A DNA stretch of 64,000 bases from Leisingera sp. ANG-M7 (GTDB lineage Bacteria; Pseudomonadota; Alphaproteobacteria; Rhodobacterales; Rhodobacteraceae): contig NZ_JWLI01000001.1 in the NCBI RefSeq assembly GCF_000813965.1, positions 496,001-560,000 of the forward strand. The letters are read 5' to 3'. The notes under the pieces were generated by a model. The model saw only the letters and a list, made by a program, of their open reading frames with translations, was not told where the DNA came from and made no database searches. Below, piece by piece: positions 38,186 to 48,372 of the stretch. The position numbers and the translations under genes are program-made. Numbering within the stretch: the stretch's first letter is position 1; each line of letters opens with the position of its first letter.

Positions 38186-39520
38186 TTACCAGTTGTCGCG
38201 GAACCAGCGCACCGCACGGCCCAGGGTGCCTGCCGGATGGCGGCCTGCGGGCATCTCGAAATCCCACCATTCATCCTGCGGATGGGCGGCAAACAGGCAC
38301 AGCCCCACGGCTGAGGCAAAGCCCGGCCCGGTGGCCGACTGCGGCAGGCCATGGACACGCAGCGGGCGGCCCAGTCGCACCTGCTGGCCGAGAATGCGGC
38401 TGGCCAGCCCGTCCAGCCCCATGATCTGGCTGGAGCCGCCGGTCAGCACGATCTGCTGGCTGGGCAGGTACTCGAACCCGGCCGCATCCAGCCGTGCCCG
38501 CACCTCTTCCAGGATTTCCTCGACGCGGGGGCGCATGATGCCGATCAGCTCCGCCCGGCTGACGGTGCGCCGGTCGTGCTCCCAGTCGCCGGTGTCGCCG
38601 CCGATGTCGATGATTTCACGGTCGTCGGCGCCGGTGGCATGCACCCCGCCGTTGAAGGTCTTGATCCGCTCCGCATTGGCCATCGGGATCCCCAGGCCCA
38701 TCGAAATGTCGCTGGTGATATGGTCGCCGCCCAAGCGCACTGCGTCCGCGTAGATCATGTGTTTCTTCATGAAGATCGAGATCGACGTGGCGCCGCCGCC
38801 CATGTCGATACAGGCCGCGCCCAGTTCCTGCTCATCCTCGACCAGCGCCGAAAAGCCGGAGGCATAGGCAGAGGAGGCAATCCCCGCCAGCTCCAGGTCG
38901 CAGCGCTGGATGCAGCGCACCAGGTTCTGCACCGCGATGGCGTCCACCGTCAGCATGTGCATATCGACCGCCAGCGTCTGCCCCATCTGGCCGCGCGGAT
39001 CGCCCAGGCCGGAGCGGTTGTCGAGTGCGAAGTTCACCGGCTGCGCATGCAGCACCTCGCGCCCCGCCCCGTATTCCGGCACCTCGCAGGAGGCCAGCAC
39101 CTGCGCCACCTCATGCTCGGAGACCACCTGCCCCTCAAGGTCCAGCTTGGCATCCAGCCCGTAGGAGCGCGGATTGGCGCCGGAGAAACAGGCGATCACA
39201 TGATCGACCCGCACTTCTGCCATTTTCTGCGCCGCCTGCACCGCGGTGCGGATCGCACGCTCGGTCTCCTGCATGGCGTTGATCTCGCCGAACTGCACGC
39301 CGCGCGAACGGGTTGTTGCGGCGCCGATCACCCGGAACCCGGACTGCCCGGCCAGGGCCCCGATGGAGCCGTCCTCGCTGAGCCGCCCGGTGCCGCCAAA
39401 GCGCAGCACCAGGCAGGCGATCTTGGAACTGCCCACGTCCAGAATGGCCACCACGCCGCGCTGCATCGCCTGACGCCGCATCTGCCGCATCGCCCGTTGC
39501 GATTGATAAAGATCTGTCAT
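38186..39520 (-). CDS. ftsA: Cell division protein FtsA
   Basis: 444 aa actin-like ATPase that tethers FtsZ to the membrane and recruits later division proteins. Seen: the phosphate-1 motif ILDVGSSKIACLV near residues 27-39, the SHS2 (1C) domain about 100-180, the phosphate-2 motif CIDMGGGATSISIF near 231, and the adenosine motif VLTGGSSQIMGL near 365. The C-terminus (AGTLGRAVRWFRDNW) is the amphipathic membrane-targeting helix. One base separates it from ftsQ. Confidence 0.96.
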   Translation of the reverse strand: MTDLYQSQRAMRQMRRQAMQRGVVAILDVGSSKIACLVLRFGGTGRLSEDGSIGALAGQSGFRVIGAATTRSRGVQFGEINAMQETERAIRTAVQAAQKMAEVRVDHVIACFSGANPRSYGLDAKLDLEGQVVSEHEVAQVLASCEVPEYGAGREVLHAQPVNFALDNRSGLGDPRGQMGQTLAVDMHMLTVDAIAVQNLVRCIQRCDLELAGIASSAYASGFSALVEDEQELGAACIDMGGGATSISIFMKKHMIYADAVRLGGDHITSDISMGLGIPMANAERIKTFNGGVHATGADDREIIDIGGDTGDWEHDRRTVSRAELIGIMRPRVEEILEEVRARLDAAGFEYLPSQQIVLTGGSSQIMGLDGLASRILGQQVRLGRPLRVHGLPQSATGPGFASAVGLCLFAAHPQDEWWDFEMPAGRHPAGTLGRAVRWFRDNW

Positions 39521-39521
39521 G

Positions 39522-40415
39522 TTACTGCCCGCCCCCGTTCAACTGCCGGATCCGCCACCAGTTTTCCACTGAGTTTTCGGTCATCCGCACGGTGGGGCGC
39601 CCAGCCAGACGCATATCCACCGCTGCCACATCGCGTTCCAGCAAATCCTGCACTTCACTGACCGCCAGCACCCGCTCCAGCGCCCGGACCGGGTTCTTGG
39701 CCGGCAGCATGATGCGCTGCTTGCGGTCCAGCACCACGTCCCAGCGGCGTTCGCCGACACGCACCAGCCCGCGCAGCCGCGGCCCCAGCGGTTTTGCGGC
39801 CGCAAACAGCCGCAGCGCCTGCGCCGCATGGCCGGCAGCCCCCTTGCCCGCAATCAGCGGCAGGTCCGGATGCAGGCTGCGGCGGCCGAGCTCGGCCACG
39901 TGAATACCGTTTTCGTCCAGCAGCGCCAGCCCCTCGCGGCTGCGCCAGATCAGCGCCGGCTCGCGTTCCTCAACATCGACCTGCAGGATGCCGCCAGGAC
40001 GGATCCTGACGCTGGCGGTCTTTACTGGGTCCAGCCCGGTGATTACGTCACGGATCTGCTCCAGATCCAGATCGAAGGAGCTGACCGGGAAATCCAGCGG
40101 CACCACCTCGCGGATGTCGCGCGCCACGCTGACGCCGGCACCGTCCACCGCCATCACCTTGACCATGAATTCGGGCCGTTCCTGGATCGCGGCGCGGGCA
40201 TCATTATAAAGCCCCACCAGCGTATCGCGCCGGGCCTCATCCGCCAGATAGGCGCTGCCGGCTGCAAAAACCAGGCAAAACGGAACCCCGAAACGCAGGC
40301 CGAAGCGGATGCCCGGCGTCAGCATCCAGCGCTGCAAACGGTACTTCAGCCTCGACGGCGCCGGGTCGCAGCGCCCTTCCTCCGGCTTGCGGAACCAGCT
40401 CCTCAGCGGTTGCAT
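39522..40415 (-). CDS. ftsQ: Cell division protein FtsQ
   Basis: 297 aa bitopic membrane protein. A cytoplasmic N-terminus (about 38 residues) is followed by one membrane helix (GLRFGVPFCLVFAAGSAYLA, about 37-56), a POTRA domain (FMVKVMAVDGAGVS near 83) and a beta domain that binds FtsB/FtsL. It links early and late divisome parts. The start overlaps the end of ddl by 13 bases. Confidence 0.94.
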   Translation of the reverse strand: MQPLRSWFRKPEEGRCDPAPSRLKYRLQRWMLTPGIRFGLRFGVPFCLVFAAGSAYLADEARRDTLVGLYNDARAAIQERPEFMVKVMAVDGAGVSVARDIREVVPLDFPVSSFDLDLEQIRDVITGLDPVKTASVRIRPGGILQVDVEEREPALIWRSREGLALLDENGIHVAELGRRSLHPDLPLIAGKGAAGHAAQALRLFAAAKPLGPRLRGLVRVGERRWDVVLDRKQRIMLPAKNPVRALERVLAVSEVQDLLERDVAAVDMRLAGRPTVRMTENSVENWWRIRQLNGGGQ

Positions 40416-41323
40416 GACGCATCCTCCACCATCCAGGCGCAGAGCTGGCCAAAGGTCATGCCGCAGTGGGCGGCCTGCTCCGGCGCCAGCGAGGTCGGCG
40501 TCATGCCGGGCTGGGTATTTGTTTCAAGCAGAACAAGCCCGCTGGCGCCGCGCGCCTCATCCCAACGGAAATCGGTGCGGCTGACACCGCGGCAGCCCAG
40601 CACCTCATGCGCCTTCAGGGCGTATTCCAGACACAGGTCAAAGATTTCCCGCGGCAGATCCGCAGGCAGCACATGGCGCGATCCGCCGGGCTTGTACTTG
40701 GCATCATAGTCATACCAGCCGTCGGTCAGAATGTCCGTGACGGTCAGCGCCCGGTCCCCGACCACGGTGGTGGTCAGCTCGCGCCCCGGCGCGTAGGTCT
40801 CGACCATCACCTCGGCCGGCATTTCCTGCGACAGCTGCGGCGGACCGTTGGCGGCCTCATGCACGATATAGATGCCGACGCTGGACCCCTCATTGTTGGG
40901 CTTCACCACATAAGGCGGGGCCATGACATGGCCTGCGCTCACATCATCCTTGGCGAACAGGCCGCTTTCAACCACCGGCAGCCCGGCGGCGCGGTAAACC
41001 TCCTTGGAGCGCTGCTTGTCCATTGCCAGCGCCGAGGCCAGCACTCCGGAGTGGGTATAGGGGATCTGCAGCCATTCCAGCACGCCCTGGACGCAGCCGT
41101 CCTCGCCCCAGCGCCCGTGCAGCGCGTTGAAAACCACATCCGGCTTCACATCCAAAAGGCGCGCGTGCAGGTCGGCGCCTGCATCCACCTCGACAATCTC
41201 GAATCCCTCACCGCGCAAAGCGGCCGCGCACTCACGGCCACTGGACAGCGATACCTCGCGTTCGGCTGACGGTCCGCCCATCAGCACCGCGACTTTCGGG
41301 AGTGCCCTGCTCGACTTACTCAC
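40403..41323 (-). CDS. ddl: D-alanine--D-alanine ligase
   Basis: 306 aa ATP-grasp ligase making D-Ala-D-Ala for the peptidoglycan pentapeptide. Seen: VAVLMGGPSAEREVSLSSG near residue 12, YVVKPNNEGSSVGI near 141, and LLETNTQPGMTPTS near 265 with the Mg2+-binding acidic and Asn residues. The GTG at 41323 is preferred: TTGAGG sits at ribosome-binding distance, whereas a TTG five codons upstream would consume that motif. Overlaps ftsQ by 13 bases. A near-CtrA box lies about 180 bases upstream. Confidence 0.94.
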   Translation of the reverse strand: MSKSSRALPKVAVLMGGPSAEREVSLSSGRECAAALRGEGFEIVEVDAGADLHARLLDVKPDVVFNALHGRWGEDGCVQGVLEWLQIPYTHSGVLASALAMDKQRSKEVYRAAGLPVVESGLFAKDDVSAGHVMAPPYVVKPNNEGSSVGIYIVHEAANGPPQLSQEMPAEVMVETYAPGRELTTTVVGDRALTVTDILTDGWYDYDAKYKPGGSRHVLPADLPREIFDLCLEYALKAHEVLGCRGVSRTDFRWDEARGASGLVLLETNTQPGMTPTSLAPEQAAHCGMTFGQLCAWMVEDASCNR

Positions 41324-41615
41324 CACGAAACGCCTCAATATACGCGGGGCTTTTTGCCCCTGTTTCTTGGGACCCGTTGCAGGCCCGCCTTATAATTTTG
41401 CGCCGGATTTATCCCGGCTGATCCTTGCAGGGCTGGACACCCCTGAAACCGGCGGTGCCTTGCCGCCTGTGCGGCACCGTAACGCCCAAAATCTTACCGG
41501 TGCATTAACAGTGCCTTTACCACGGTTAAGATTTCCGCTTCCCGGACCTGTGCCAAGCCCTGTTCCTTCTCCAGCTGCCGGTGCAGAAGCCTTTGCCGGC
41601 GCTCAAGATTTCCGG
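41324..41615. other. murB-ddl gap
   Basis: 292 bases with no gene; carries the CtrA-like site and presumably an internal promoter for ddl-ftsQ-ftsA on the minus strand. Confidence 0.45.
41505..41519. promoter_or_regulatory. Near-consensus CtrA-type site upstream of ddl-ftsQA
   Basis: TTAA-CAGTGCC-TTTA has seven of eight consensus bases with the correct 7-base spacer, in the 292-base gap between murB and ddl. Another TTAA follows at 41526-41529. Confidence 0.45.
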
Positions 41616-42557
41616 TTATTCGGGAAGCGGATCACCTATCCGCATGATTTCCCACTCTAGCGTGATGCCCGAATCCTCGTAAACCTTTTTCCGCACATCT
41701 TCGCCCAGCCCCTCCAAATCTGCGGCAGTTGCGCCACCCGTATTGATCAGGAAGTTGGAATGCTTCTCGCTCATCTGCGCGCCGCCGCGCCGCGCACCGC
41801 GCATGCCCGCGTTGTCGATCACCTTCCAGGCCTTGAGGTCATGAACGTCGTCGGCGCGCCCGGTTGAGGAGAACCCCGCCGGATTGCGGAAGGTGGAGCC
41901 GGCCGAGCGGTCCCTGGTCGGCTGGGTATCGTCCCGCTTCTGCAACTGCGCCGCCATCCGGGCGTGCAGCTCTTCCGGGTCTCCCTTAGCGCCGCGCAGG
42001 GTGGCTGAGACCAGCACCGCGCCCTCCGGGAATGCGGTTTGCCTGTATTGGAAAGCCAGTTCTTCCGCGCCGATCTCCCGGATCTCGCCTTGGCGGGTGA
42101 CGATGGTAGCCGACACGAATACATCCGCCGTATAGCTGCCATAGCAGCCCGCGTTCATCCGCACCGCGCCGCCGATGGAGCCGGGAATGGTGCGCAGGAA
42201 GGTCAGGTCAATCCCCGCATCCGCCGCGCGCTTCGCTACATGCGCATCCAGCGCCGCGGCGCCCGCGGTCACTGTATCGCCGTCAGCTTCAATACTGTTG
42301 AACCCGCGGCCCAGACGGATCACCACAGCCCGCATGCCGCCGTCGCGCACGATCAGATTGGAGCCGACGCCCATCGGAAAAACCCGCACGCCCGGGTCCA
42401 GCTGGCGCAGGAAATCAGCCAGGTCATCAACATCCGCAGGCTGAAACAGATAGTCAGCCGGGCCGCCGACCCGCAGCCAGGTCAGTTCCGCAAGCGGCTT
42501 CTGCCCAGTAAGGCGGCCACGCACCGCCGGAAGTATAGCTTGATCTTGCGCCGCCAT
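41616..42557 (-). CDS. murB: UDP-N-acetylenolpyruvoylglucosamine reductase
   Basis: 313 aa FAD enzyme that reduces UDP-GlcNAc-enolpyruvate to UDP-MurNAc with NADPH. Seen: [18 protein letters not shown] near residue 26, [11 protein letters not shown] near 65, the catalytic Ser region [10 protein letters not shown] near 216, and [15 protein letters not shown] near 253. The start at 42557 is chosen for GGAAG upstream and the expected N-terminus; alternatives at 42581 and 42596 exist. All of them overlap the end of the upstream small membrane gene. Confidence 0.94.
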   Translation of the reverse strand: MAAQDQAILPAVRGRLTGQKPLAELTWLRVGGPADYLFQPADVDDLADFLRQLDPGVRVFPMGVGSNLIVRDGGMRAVVIRLGRGFNSIEADGDTVTAGAAALDAHVAKRAADAGIDLTFLRTIPGSIGGAVRMNAGCYGSYTADVFVSATIVTRQGEIREIGAEELAFQYRQTAFPEGAVLVSATLRGAKGDPEELHARMAAQLQKRDDTQPTRDRSAGSTFRNPAGFSSTGRADDVHDLKAWKVIDNAGMRGARRGGAQMSEKHSNFLINTGGATAADLEGLGEDVRKKVYEDSGITLEWEIMRIGDPLPE

Positions 42558-42820
42558 CGCCGCTTCCGCCCCAAGTTCCATCCTACAAACGCGCATAGTC
42601 CGTAAACAAGATGGCCGCGGAAATAAAGGGACAACGCAACCTCGCGGAAATCATGGATGTGATCAGCAAAACACTGCTTCTGCTCCAGCCAGACCAGCAT
42701 GGCCAGCCAGCCTGCTGCAGCCAATGCCGCCAGCCAATGCCGCCGGAAGCGGCCGAGGTAATAAAAGCCAAGCAGCCACATCAGGCCAAAGGACAGCCAA
42801 ATTGCAGAAACGGCGATCAT
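42482..42820 (-). CDS. Small membrane protein between DUF2484 and murB
   Basis: 112 aa, unrecognised. Hydrophobic helices at about residues 2-22 ([20 protein letters not shown]) and 28-45, possibly a third near 75-88, and a strongly basic C-terminus ([15 protein letters not shown]). GGAGG six bases before the ATG strongly supports translation. The 3' end overlaps murB by about 76 bases in another frame, which is unusual. Confidence 0.55.
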   Translation of the reverse strand: MIAVSAIWLSFGLMWLLGFYYLGRFRRHWLAALAAAGWLAMLVWLEQKQCFADHIHDFREVALSLYFRGHLVYGLCAFVGWNLGRKRRWRRKIKLYFRRCVAALLGRSRLRN

Positions 42821-42948
42821 TGCCTGCCTCCACCGCCGGAAAGCACGTACCGGCATCAAACGGGTTACAAAGAGTATTCCCGCCTGAGTATCAGGCCAAC
42901 CGGAAGAAAAGGTTAAACCTTTCGATCCGGCAGCCCTTTTGTGAAGTT

Positions 42949-43197
42949 TTACCGGCCCAACGCGCGTTTAACCCAGCGCCCGAAATACAGCACCGGCCAG
43001 CGCAGCACCGACATCCCCGCCAAGAGCACAGCCAGCCCCCACCAGGGGCCGTTTTCATAGGTCACATACCCCAGCAACGGAATGCCCAGCGCAATCAGCA
43101 CATAGGCCCGCCGCCAGTGGTTGTCGCGGCTGGGGATCATCGCCAGCACGTTTGCTGCCAGCGCCCAGACGGCGGCCAGGGTCAGTGACAGCGTCAT
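42949..43197 (-). CDS. DUF2484 family membrane protein
   Basis: 82 aa with two to three hydrophobic helices (LTLAAVWALAANVLAMI at 4-20; RAYVLIALGIPLLGYVTY about 28-45; WGLAVLLAGMSVL). It matches the DUF2484 family, seen in Rhodobacteraceae next to murC. The start at 43197 lies 4 bases after the murC stop, so it is in the same transcript. Function unknown; the location suggests a link to the cell wall or division. Confidence 0.8.
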   Translation of the reverse strand: MTLSLTLAAVWALAANVLAMIPSRDNHWRRAYVLIALGIPLLGYVTYENGPWWGLAVLLAGMSVLRWPVLYFGRWVKRALGR

Positions 43198-43201
43198 CCT
43201 C

Positions 43202-44599
43202 TTAGCGCTCCAGCCGTTCCGGCAGGCCGTTGGCCCAGGTGCTGATGGTGCCGGCGCCAAGGCAGACAACCATGTCGCCGGGGCGCGCCTGCTCGCGCAC
43301 CAGGCGCTCCAAATCTTCCTCGTTCAAGATGGCACGGGCGTGGCGGTGGCCGTGGCGGATCAACCCCTCGACGAGGTCATCGCGACTGGCGCCCTCAATC
43401 GGCTCTTCGCCGGCCGCGAACACTTCGGCGATTGCCACCACGTCCGCCTCGTTGAAGCAGGCGCAGAAATCTTCGAACAGGTTCGACAGGCGCGAATAGC
43501 GGTGCGGCTGATGCACCGCGATCACCCGGCCCTCACAAGCCTGGCGCGCCGCCTTCAGCACTGCGGCAATCTCCACCGGGTGGTGGCCGTAATCGTCAAT
43601 GATGGTGACGCCGTTCACCTCGCCCACCTTGGTGAAGCGGCGGTTGACGCCGCCAAAGGCCGCCAGCGCCTCGCGGATCTCAACACTGTTCATGCCCAGA
43701 TGCCGCGCCACTGCCACCGCAGACAGCGCGTTGGAGACATTGTGGTCCCCCGGCATCGGCAGGGTGCAGCCCTCGATCACCCGGTCCTCGGCCTGCAGTA
43801 CCACGTCGAAATGCGCAACGCCGCCCTTGTAGGTCAGATTGACGGCGCGCACATCCGCCTGCGCATTGAAGCCATAGGTCACCACCCGGCGGTCGGAAAT
43901 CCGGCCCACCAGCGCCTGCACCTCGGGGTGGTCGGTGCAGCAGACAGCCACACCGTAGAACGGGATGTTGGAGACAAACTCCAGGAAGCCGTCGCGCAGC
44001 GTGTCGAAGTCGCCCCAGTGCTCCATATGCTCAGGGTCGATATTGGTCACTACAGCGATGGTTGCAGGCAGCCGGTTGAAGGAGCCGTCGCTCTCATCCG
44101 CCTCGACCACCATCCATTCGCCCTGCCCCATCCGTGCGTTGGAGCCATATGCGTGAATGATGCCGCCGTTGACGATGGTCGGGTCAAAGCCGCCGGCCAC
44201 CATCAGTTCGGCCATCATGGTGGTGGTGGTGGTCTTGCCGTGGGTGCCGGCAATGGCGACGTTGGACTTGAGCCGCATCAGCTCTGCCAGCATGTCGGCG
44301 CGGCGCACCACCGGAAGGCCGCGCAGACGCGCTTCGTCCAGCTCCGGGTTGCCCGGCTTGATTGCAGAGGAGATCACCACAACCGCGGCCTCCTCAAGGT
44401 TCTCCGCCTTCTGGCCCACGAAAATCCGCGCGCCCAGCTTCTCCAGCCGCTGGGTGATCTTGGAGGACTTCAGGTCCGAGCCCTGCACCATGTAGCCGAG
44501 GTTCAAGAGCACCTCGGCGATGCCCGACATGCCGATGCCTCCGATACCCACGAAATGGATCGGGCCGACGTCGCCAGGCAGTTTGGTTGCAGGGTTCAT
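43202..44599 (-). CDS. murC: UDP-N-acetylmuramate--L-alanine ligase
   Basis: 465 aa Mur ligase adding L-Ala to UDP-MurNAc. Seen: [18 protein letters not shown] near residue 14, the ATP motif [12 protein letters not shown] near 117, EADESDGSF near 172, and the C-terminal [10 protein letters not shown] near 340. GGAAGGA eight bases before the ATG. Directly downstream of murG, with a 5-base gap. Confidence 0.97.
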   Translation of the reverse strand: MNPATKLPGDVGPIHFVGIGGIGMSGIAEVLLNLGYMVQGSDLKSSKITQRLEKLGARIFVGQKAENLEEAAVVVISSAIKPGNPELDEARLRGLPVVRRADMLAELMRLKSNVAIAGTHGKTTTTTMMAELMVAGGFDPTIVNGGIIHAYGSNARMGQGEWMVVEADESDGSFNRLPATIAVVTNIDPEHMEHWGDFDTLRDGFLEFVSNIPFYGVAVCCTDHPEVQALVGRISDRRVVTYGFNAQADVRAVNLTYKGGVAHFDVVLQAEDRVIEGCTLPMPGDHNVSNALSAVAVARHLGMNSVEIREALAAFGGVNRRFTKVGEVNGVTIIDDYGHHPVEIAAVLKAARQACEGRVIAVHQPHRYSRLSNLFEDFCACFNEADVVAIAEVFAAGEEPIEGASRDDLVEGLIRHGHRHARAILNEEDLERLVREQARPGDMVVCLGAGTISTWANGLPERLER

Positions 44600-44604
44600 G
44601 ATCG

Positions 44605-45696
44605 TTATCCTTCCTCGGCCAGTTGCTCCACCAGTGCTGCCAGACGTTCGGCGGCATCGGGGACCCCGGCGCTCAGTGCAGCGGTTGCCATCTGGGTGGC
44701 AGCCTGCGGGTTACTCAGAATCGCGCCCATATGCTCTGCCAGCACCGGGATATCAAGGGCGCTTTCGGGAATCATCACGGCAGCATTGGCATCGACCAGA
44801 CCGCGGGCATTGGCGCTCTGGTGGTCGCCTGCAGCGGCGGCAAAGGGGATCAGGATCGACGGCCGCCCGACGATCGAGATATCCGCGACCGAGGAGGCGC
44901 CTGAGCGCGAGATCACCAGCTGCGCCTCCGACATGCGAGCGGGCACATCGGTGAAAAACGTCTGCACATCGGCATTTATGCCGTGTTCGGCATAAAACGC
45001 ACTGACCCGCTGCAGGTCCTCCTCGCGCGCCTGATGCGACACGCGCAGGTGCCTGCGGATCTCTTCCGGCAGCGCCGCCACAGCAGCGGGGACCACGTCG
45101 GACAGGATGCGCGCACCCTGGCTGCCGCCCATCACCAGCAGCGACATCGGGTAATCCCCCGGCGGGATATAGCCGGCGCCGGCTCGTTCCTTCACCGCGC
45201 TGCGGACCGGGTTGCCCACATGCTCATGCGCAACGCCTTCTGGCAGCGCGGTCGGCCAGGTGCCGCAAGCCACGCCCGCGACGCGGGTGGCAAAGATCTG
45301 GTTGACGCGGCCCAGCACGCCGTTCTGCTCATGGATCATCCGCGGCAGTTTCAGCAGCGTTGCCGCCCCCAGCGCCGGGATCGACGGGTAGCCGCCAAAG
45401 CCGATCACCGCATCGGGGCGGTCACTGCGCATCTGCATCGCCATCGACAGGACGCCGCCGGCAATCTTCGGCGCCACCAGCGCCTTGGCCAGCAGACCGC
45501 CGCGGGCAAAAGTGGCAGAGGACACCTGCGAGATTTCCACTGCGCTGGGGAAGGACGCGGTGTAGCGCGCGCCGCGCGCATCCGTCGACAGCTTCACCCG
45601 CCAGCCGCGTGCCAGCATCATCTCGGCCAGCGCCTGTGCAGGAAACATATGGCCGCCGGTTCCCCCGGCAGCCATCAAAAGCATTTTCTGTGCCAT
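44605..45696 (-). CDS. murG: UDP-N-acetylglucosamine--N-acetylmuramyl-(pentapeptide) pyrophosphoryl-undecaprenol GlcNAc transferase
   Basis: 363 aa GT28 glycosyltransferase that turns lipid I into lipid II on the inner face of the membrane. Seen: the N-terminal glycine loop [12 protein letters not shown] near residue 9, [12 protein letters not shown] near 125, VMGGSQGAR near 190, and the UDP-GlcNAc site [12 protein letters not shown] near 267 followed by [14 protein letters not shown]. Length is usual. It lies between ftsW and murC. Confidence 0.96.
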   Translation of the reverse strand: MAQKMLLMAAGGTGGHMFPAQALAEMMLARGWRVKLSTDARGARYTASFPSAVEISQVSSATFARGGLLAKALVAPKIAGGVLSMAMQMRSDRPDAVIGFGGYPSIPALGAATLLKLPRMIHEQNGVLGRVNQIFATRVAGVACGTWPTALPEGVAHEHVGNPVRSAVKERAGAGYIPPGDYPMSLLVMGGSQGARILSDVVPAAVAALPEEIRRHLRVSHQAREEDLQRVSAFYAEHGINADVQTFFTDVPARMSEAQLVISRSGASSVADISIVGRPSILIPFAAAAGDHQSANARGLVDANAAVMIPESALDIPVLAEHMGAILSNPQAATQMATAALSAGVPDAAERLAALVEQLAEEG

Positions 45697-45722
45697 CGCA
45701 GCTGGTCTCTTTTCTTATCTCG

Positions 45723-46889
45723 TCAGCGGCCGCGGCCGTTCAGGTAATCGGCAATCCCGCCCTGCGGGCGCGTCCGGGTAAAGGCCAGGAGCATACCCAC
45801 CGCGATCCCGGTGGCAATCAGCGAAGATCCGCCATAGCTGACAAACGGCAAAGTCATGCCTTTGGCGGGCAAGAGCCGCACCGCAACCCCCATGTTGATC
45901 ATCGCCTGCACACCGAACATGCACACAAGGCCAGTGCCTGCGAGGCGGATGAAGGTATCGCGCTCGCGCATCAGCCGGAACAGCGAGCGCACCACGATAG
46001 AGGCGTAAAGCGCAATCAGCACCGCCACCAGCACCAGCCCGTATTCCTCTGCCGCGACGGCAACGATGAAGTCGGTGTGCGCATCGGGCAGCGACCATTT
46101 CACCTGCCCCTCGCCAACGCCGACCCCGAACAGCCCGCCCTCGCGGATCGCGTTGGTGGCATAGCCCAGCTGGGTTGTGGGATCGACATCCGGGTTCAGG
46201 AAGCCGTCGATGCGGCGGGCGAAGTGTTCCGAGCTGTTATAGGCGAAGACACCGCCCATCACGACCACGGCGGCCATGCAGACCAGCAGCAGCATCGGCG
46301 CCCCGGCAACGAAATACATTACCCCCCAGCCGAACAAGATCAGGCTCGCCTGGCCGAAATCCGGCTGCAAAACCAGCATCATCACCACCATCATGCACAG
46401 TGCAAAGGACATCAGCGTGCCCGGCGGGCCGTTGATTTGCTGGCTTGCCGCAATCATCCAGGCGGCCACCACGATGAAACCGGGCTTCAGGAATTCCGAG
46501 GGCTGCAGCGAGGCAAAGCCAAGCGAGTACCAGCGCACCGCGCCCTTGCCGAAATCGGTGCCGAAAATCGGCAGGAAGGCCAGCGCCACAAAGGCCACGG
46601 CAAAACCCAGCACTGCCAGCCGCCGCACCAGCGTGGGCGACATCACCGAGGTGATCAGCATCGCCATCAGCGCCGTCAGGCCGAAAACCGCCTGCCGCTG
46701 AACATAGTGGAAATTTCCGAACCCGTTTCTTTCTGCAAGCGGCACCGAGGCGGCAAGCCCCAGCAGCAGCCCGATCACGAACAGCATCAGGATGCAGGAC
46801 ATTGTCCATTTATCCAGCGTCCGCCACCACTTGGGAAGAATCGGTTCACCAGCCTGCACGGGAACCGCGCCATAGACCATCTCAGTCAT
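45723..46889 (-). CDS. ftsW: Lipid II polymerase FtsW
   Basis: 388 aa SEDS family membrane protein that polymerises septal glycan with FtsI. Ten helices are expected; visible are those at 30-52, 66-88, 95-113 and onward, with the extracellular loop after PDAHTDFIVAVAAEE and the C-terminal PFVSYGGSSLIA motif. The start is ATG 46889 (MTEMVYGAV); the open frame continues upstream into the region antisense to the BaiN-like gene, which is not coding for ftsW. Confidence 0.95.
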   Translation of the reverse strand: MTEMVYGAVPVQAGEPILPKWWRTLDKWTMSCILMLFVIGLLLGLAASVPLAERNGFGNFHYVQRQAVFGLTALMAMLITSVMSPTLVRRLAVLGFAVAFVALAFLPIFGTDFGKGAVRWYSLGFASLQPSEFLKPGFIVVAAWMIAASQQINGPPGTLMSFALCMMVVMMLVLQPDFGQASLILFGWGVMYFVAGAPMLLLVCMAAVVVMGGVFAYNSSEHFARRIDGFLNPDVDPTTQLGYATNAIREGGLFGVGVGEGQVKWSLPDAHTDFIVAVAAEEYGLVLVAVLIALYASIVVRSLFRLMRERDTFIRLAGTGLVCMFGVQAMINMGVAVRLLPAKGMTLPFVSYGGSSLIATGIAVGMLLAFTRTRPQGGIADYLNGRGR

Positions 46890-47124
46890 GGGAATACCGC
46901 CACTATATGCCTCGTTCCGCCCCATTTTTCGGGGTCTCACAGAAACTGTAACGATTCGTGAGCCGCGGCGCCAGAAAAAGAACACAGTTCGGCAAGAATC
47001 CACCGCCCGCGCGGCGGCCCGTCTTGACAGGCAGGAAGCCGCCCGCCTGCCAGCGCCAATCCGCCGGGCCGCGCCCGCCGGCCTGCCCCTTGCGCCACCA
47101 CCAGTTCCGTGGTGGATGCGCGCC

Positions 47125-48306
47125 ATGCGGATAAACACCCTGATTCTCGGCGCCGGCGCGGCTGGCATGATGTGCGCGGCCCGCGCGGGCGGCAGCACAT
47201 TGGTGATTGACCACGCCAAGGCGCCGGGTGAAAAGATCCGCATTTCCGGCGGCGGCCGCTGCAACTTCACCAATATGTATGCAGAGGCGAAGAACTACCT
47301 CTCTGCCAATCCGCATTTCTGCAAATCGGCACTGGCGCGCTATACCCAGTGGGATTTCATCGAACTGGTAGACCGCCACGGCATCGCCTGGCACGAAAAG
47401 ACCCTGGGCCAGCTGTTCTGCGACGGCTCCTCCAAACAGATCATCGCCATGCTGGTTGAGGAGATGCGGGCGGCCGGCGCCGACCTGTGGCTGCACACCG
47501 CTGTTGAGGCCGTGGAGCGGACCGCAGACGGCTATAACGTCCGGCTGCTGCGCGAGGGCAAGGCGCAGACCGTCACCTGCCGCAACCTGGTGCTGGCGAC
47601 CGGCGGCAAGTCGATCCCCAAGATGGGCGCCACTGGCCTCGCCTATGACCTTGCCCGCCAGTTCGGACTTGAGGTGACAGAGACCCGCGCAGGCCTGGTG
47701 CCTTTCACATTCCCCGACGGGCGGTTCCAGCCGCTGGCGGGCGTCTCGCTTCCTGCGCGTCTCAGTAACGCGCGCACCTCCTTCGACGAAGCGCTCTTGT
47801 TCACGCACCGCGGCCTTTCCGGGCCTTCGGTGCTGCAGCTCTCCTCCTACTGGCGCGAGGGCGAGGAGATCACGGTCAACCTGATCCCGGAAACGCCGCT
47901 TTATGCTCTCCTGCGCGACCAGCGTCAGACCGAAGGCCGCCGCGACCTGACAACCGAACTTTCCCGCCACCTGCCCGGCAAGCTGGTGGATTTCCTTGCC
48001 CCGCAGCTGGGCCTCAAGGGCCGCCTGGCGGACCAGTCCGACGCCGCGCTTCAAGGCTTAAGCGAAGCCCTGCAAACCTGGCATCTGCTGCCCGCCGGCA
48101 CCGAGGGCTACCGCACCGCCGAAGTCACCCTAGGCGGCATCTGCACCGATGACCTCTCCTCCAAAACCATGGAGGCCAAGGCCGCCCCCGGGCTCTATGC
48201 AATCGGCGAAGCAGTGGACGTGACCGGCTGGCTCGGCGGCTACAATTTTCAATGGGCCTGGGCGTCGGGCCATGCCGCGGGCACCGCCATCGCCGCCAAA
48301 GGCTGA
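47125..48306 (+). CDS. BaiN/HI0933-type FAD-dependent oxidoreductase
   Basis: 393 aa flavoprotein. Seen: the dinucleotide motif LILGAGAAGMMCA near residue 6, the family signature RISGGGRCNFTNM near 40, ATGGKSIPKMGATGLAYDLA near 160, and the C-terminal AIGEAVDVTGWLGGYNFQWAWASG. The family includes RdsA and bile-acid BaiN; the substrate is unknown. The start is ATG 47125 or 47116; the frame upstream runs antisense to ftsW. It is the first gene of a plus-strand block inside the dcw cluster. Confidence 0.93.
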   Translation: MRINTLILGAGAAGMMCAARAGGSTLVIDHAKAPGEKIRISGGGRCNFTNMYAEAKNYLSANPHFCKSALARYTQWDFIELVDRHGIAWHEKTLGQLFCDGSSKQIIAMLVEEMRAAGADLWLHTAVEAVERTADGYNVRLLREGKAQTVTCRNLVLATGGKSIPKMGATGLAYDLARQFGLEVTETRAGLVPFTFPDGRFQPLAGVSLPARLSNARTSFDEALLFTHRGLSGPSVLQLSSYWREGEEITVNLIPETPLYALLRDQRQTEGRRDLTTELSRHLPGKLVDFLAPQLGLKGRLADQSDAALQGLSEALQTWHLLPAGTEGYRTAEVTLGGICTDDLSSKTMEAKAAPGLYAIGEAVDVTGWLGGYNFQWAWASGHAAGTAIAAKG

Positions 48307-48313
48307 ACTCGGC

Positions 48314-48357
48314 TTGACTTCCGGCAATGCTCCGCTCATATAGTTATCATGATAACT
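48314..48357 (+). promoter_or_regulatory. Promoter with MarR-type palindromic operator
   Basis: TTGACT (48314-48319) and CATATA/TATAGT near 48337-48344 form a -35/-10 pair. AGTTATCATGATAACT (48342-48357) is a perfect 16-bp palindrome covering the -10/+1 area. It lies just before the monooxygenase-MarR gene pair, so autoregulation by MarR is likely. Confidence 0.7.
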
Positions 48358-48372
48358 TAAATGGAGCGTGCC

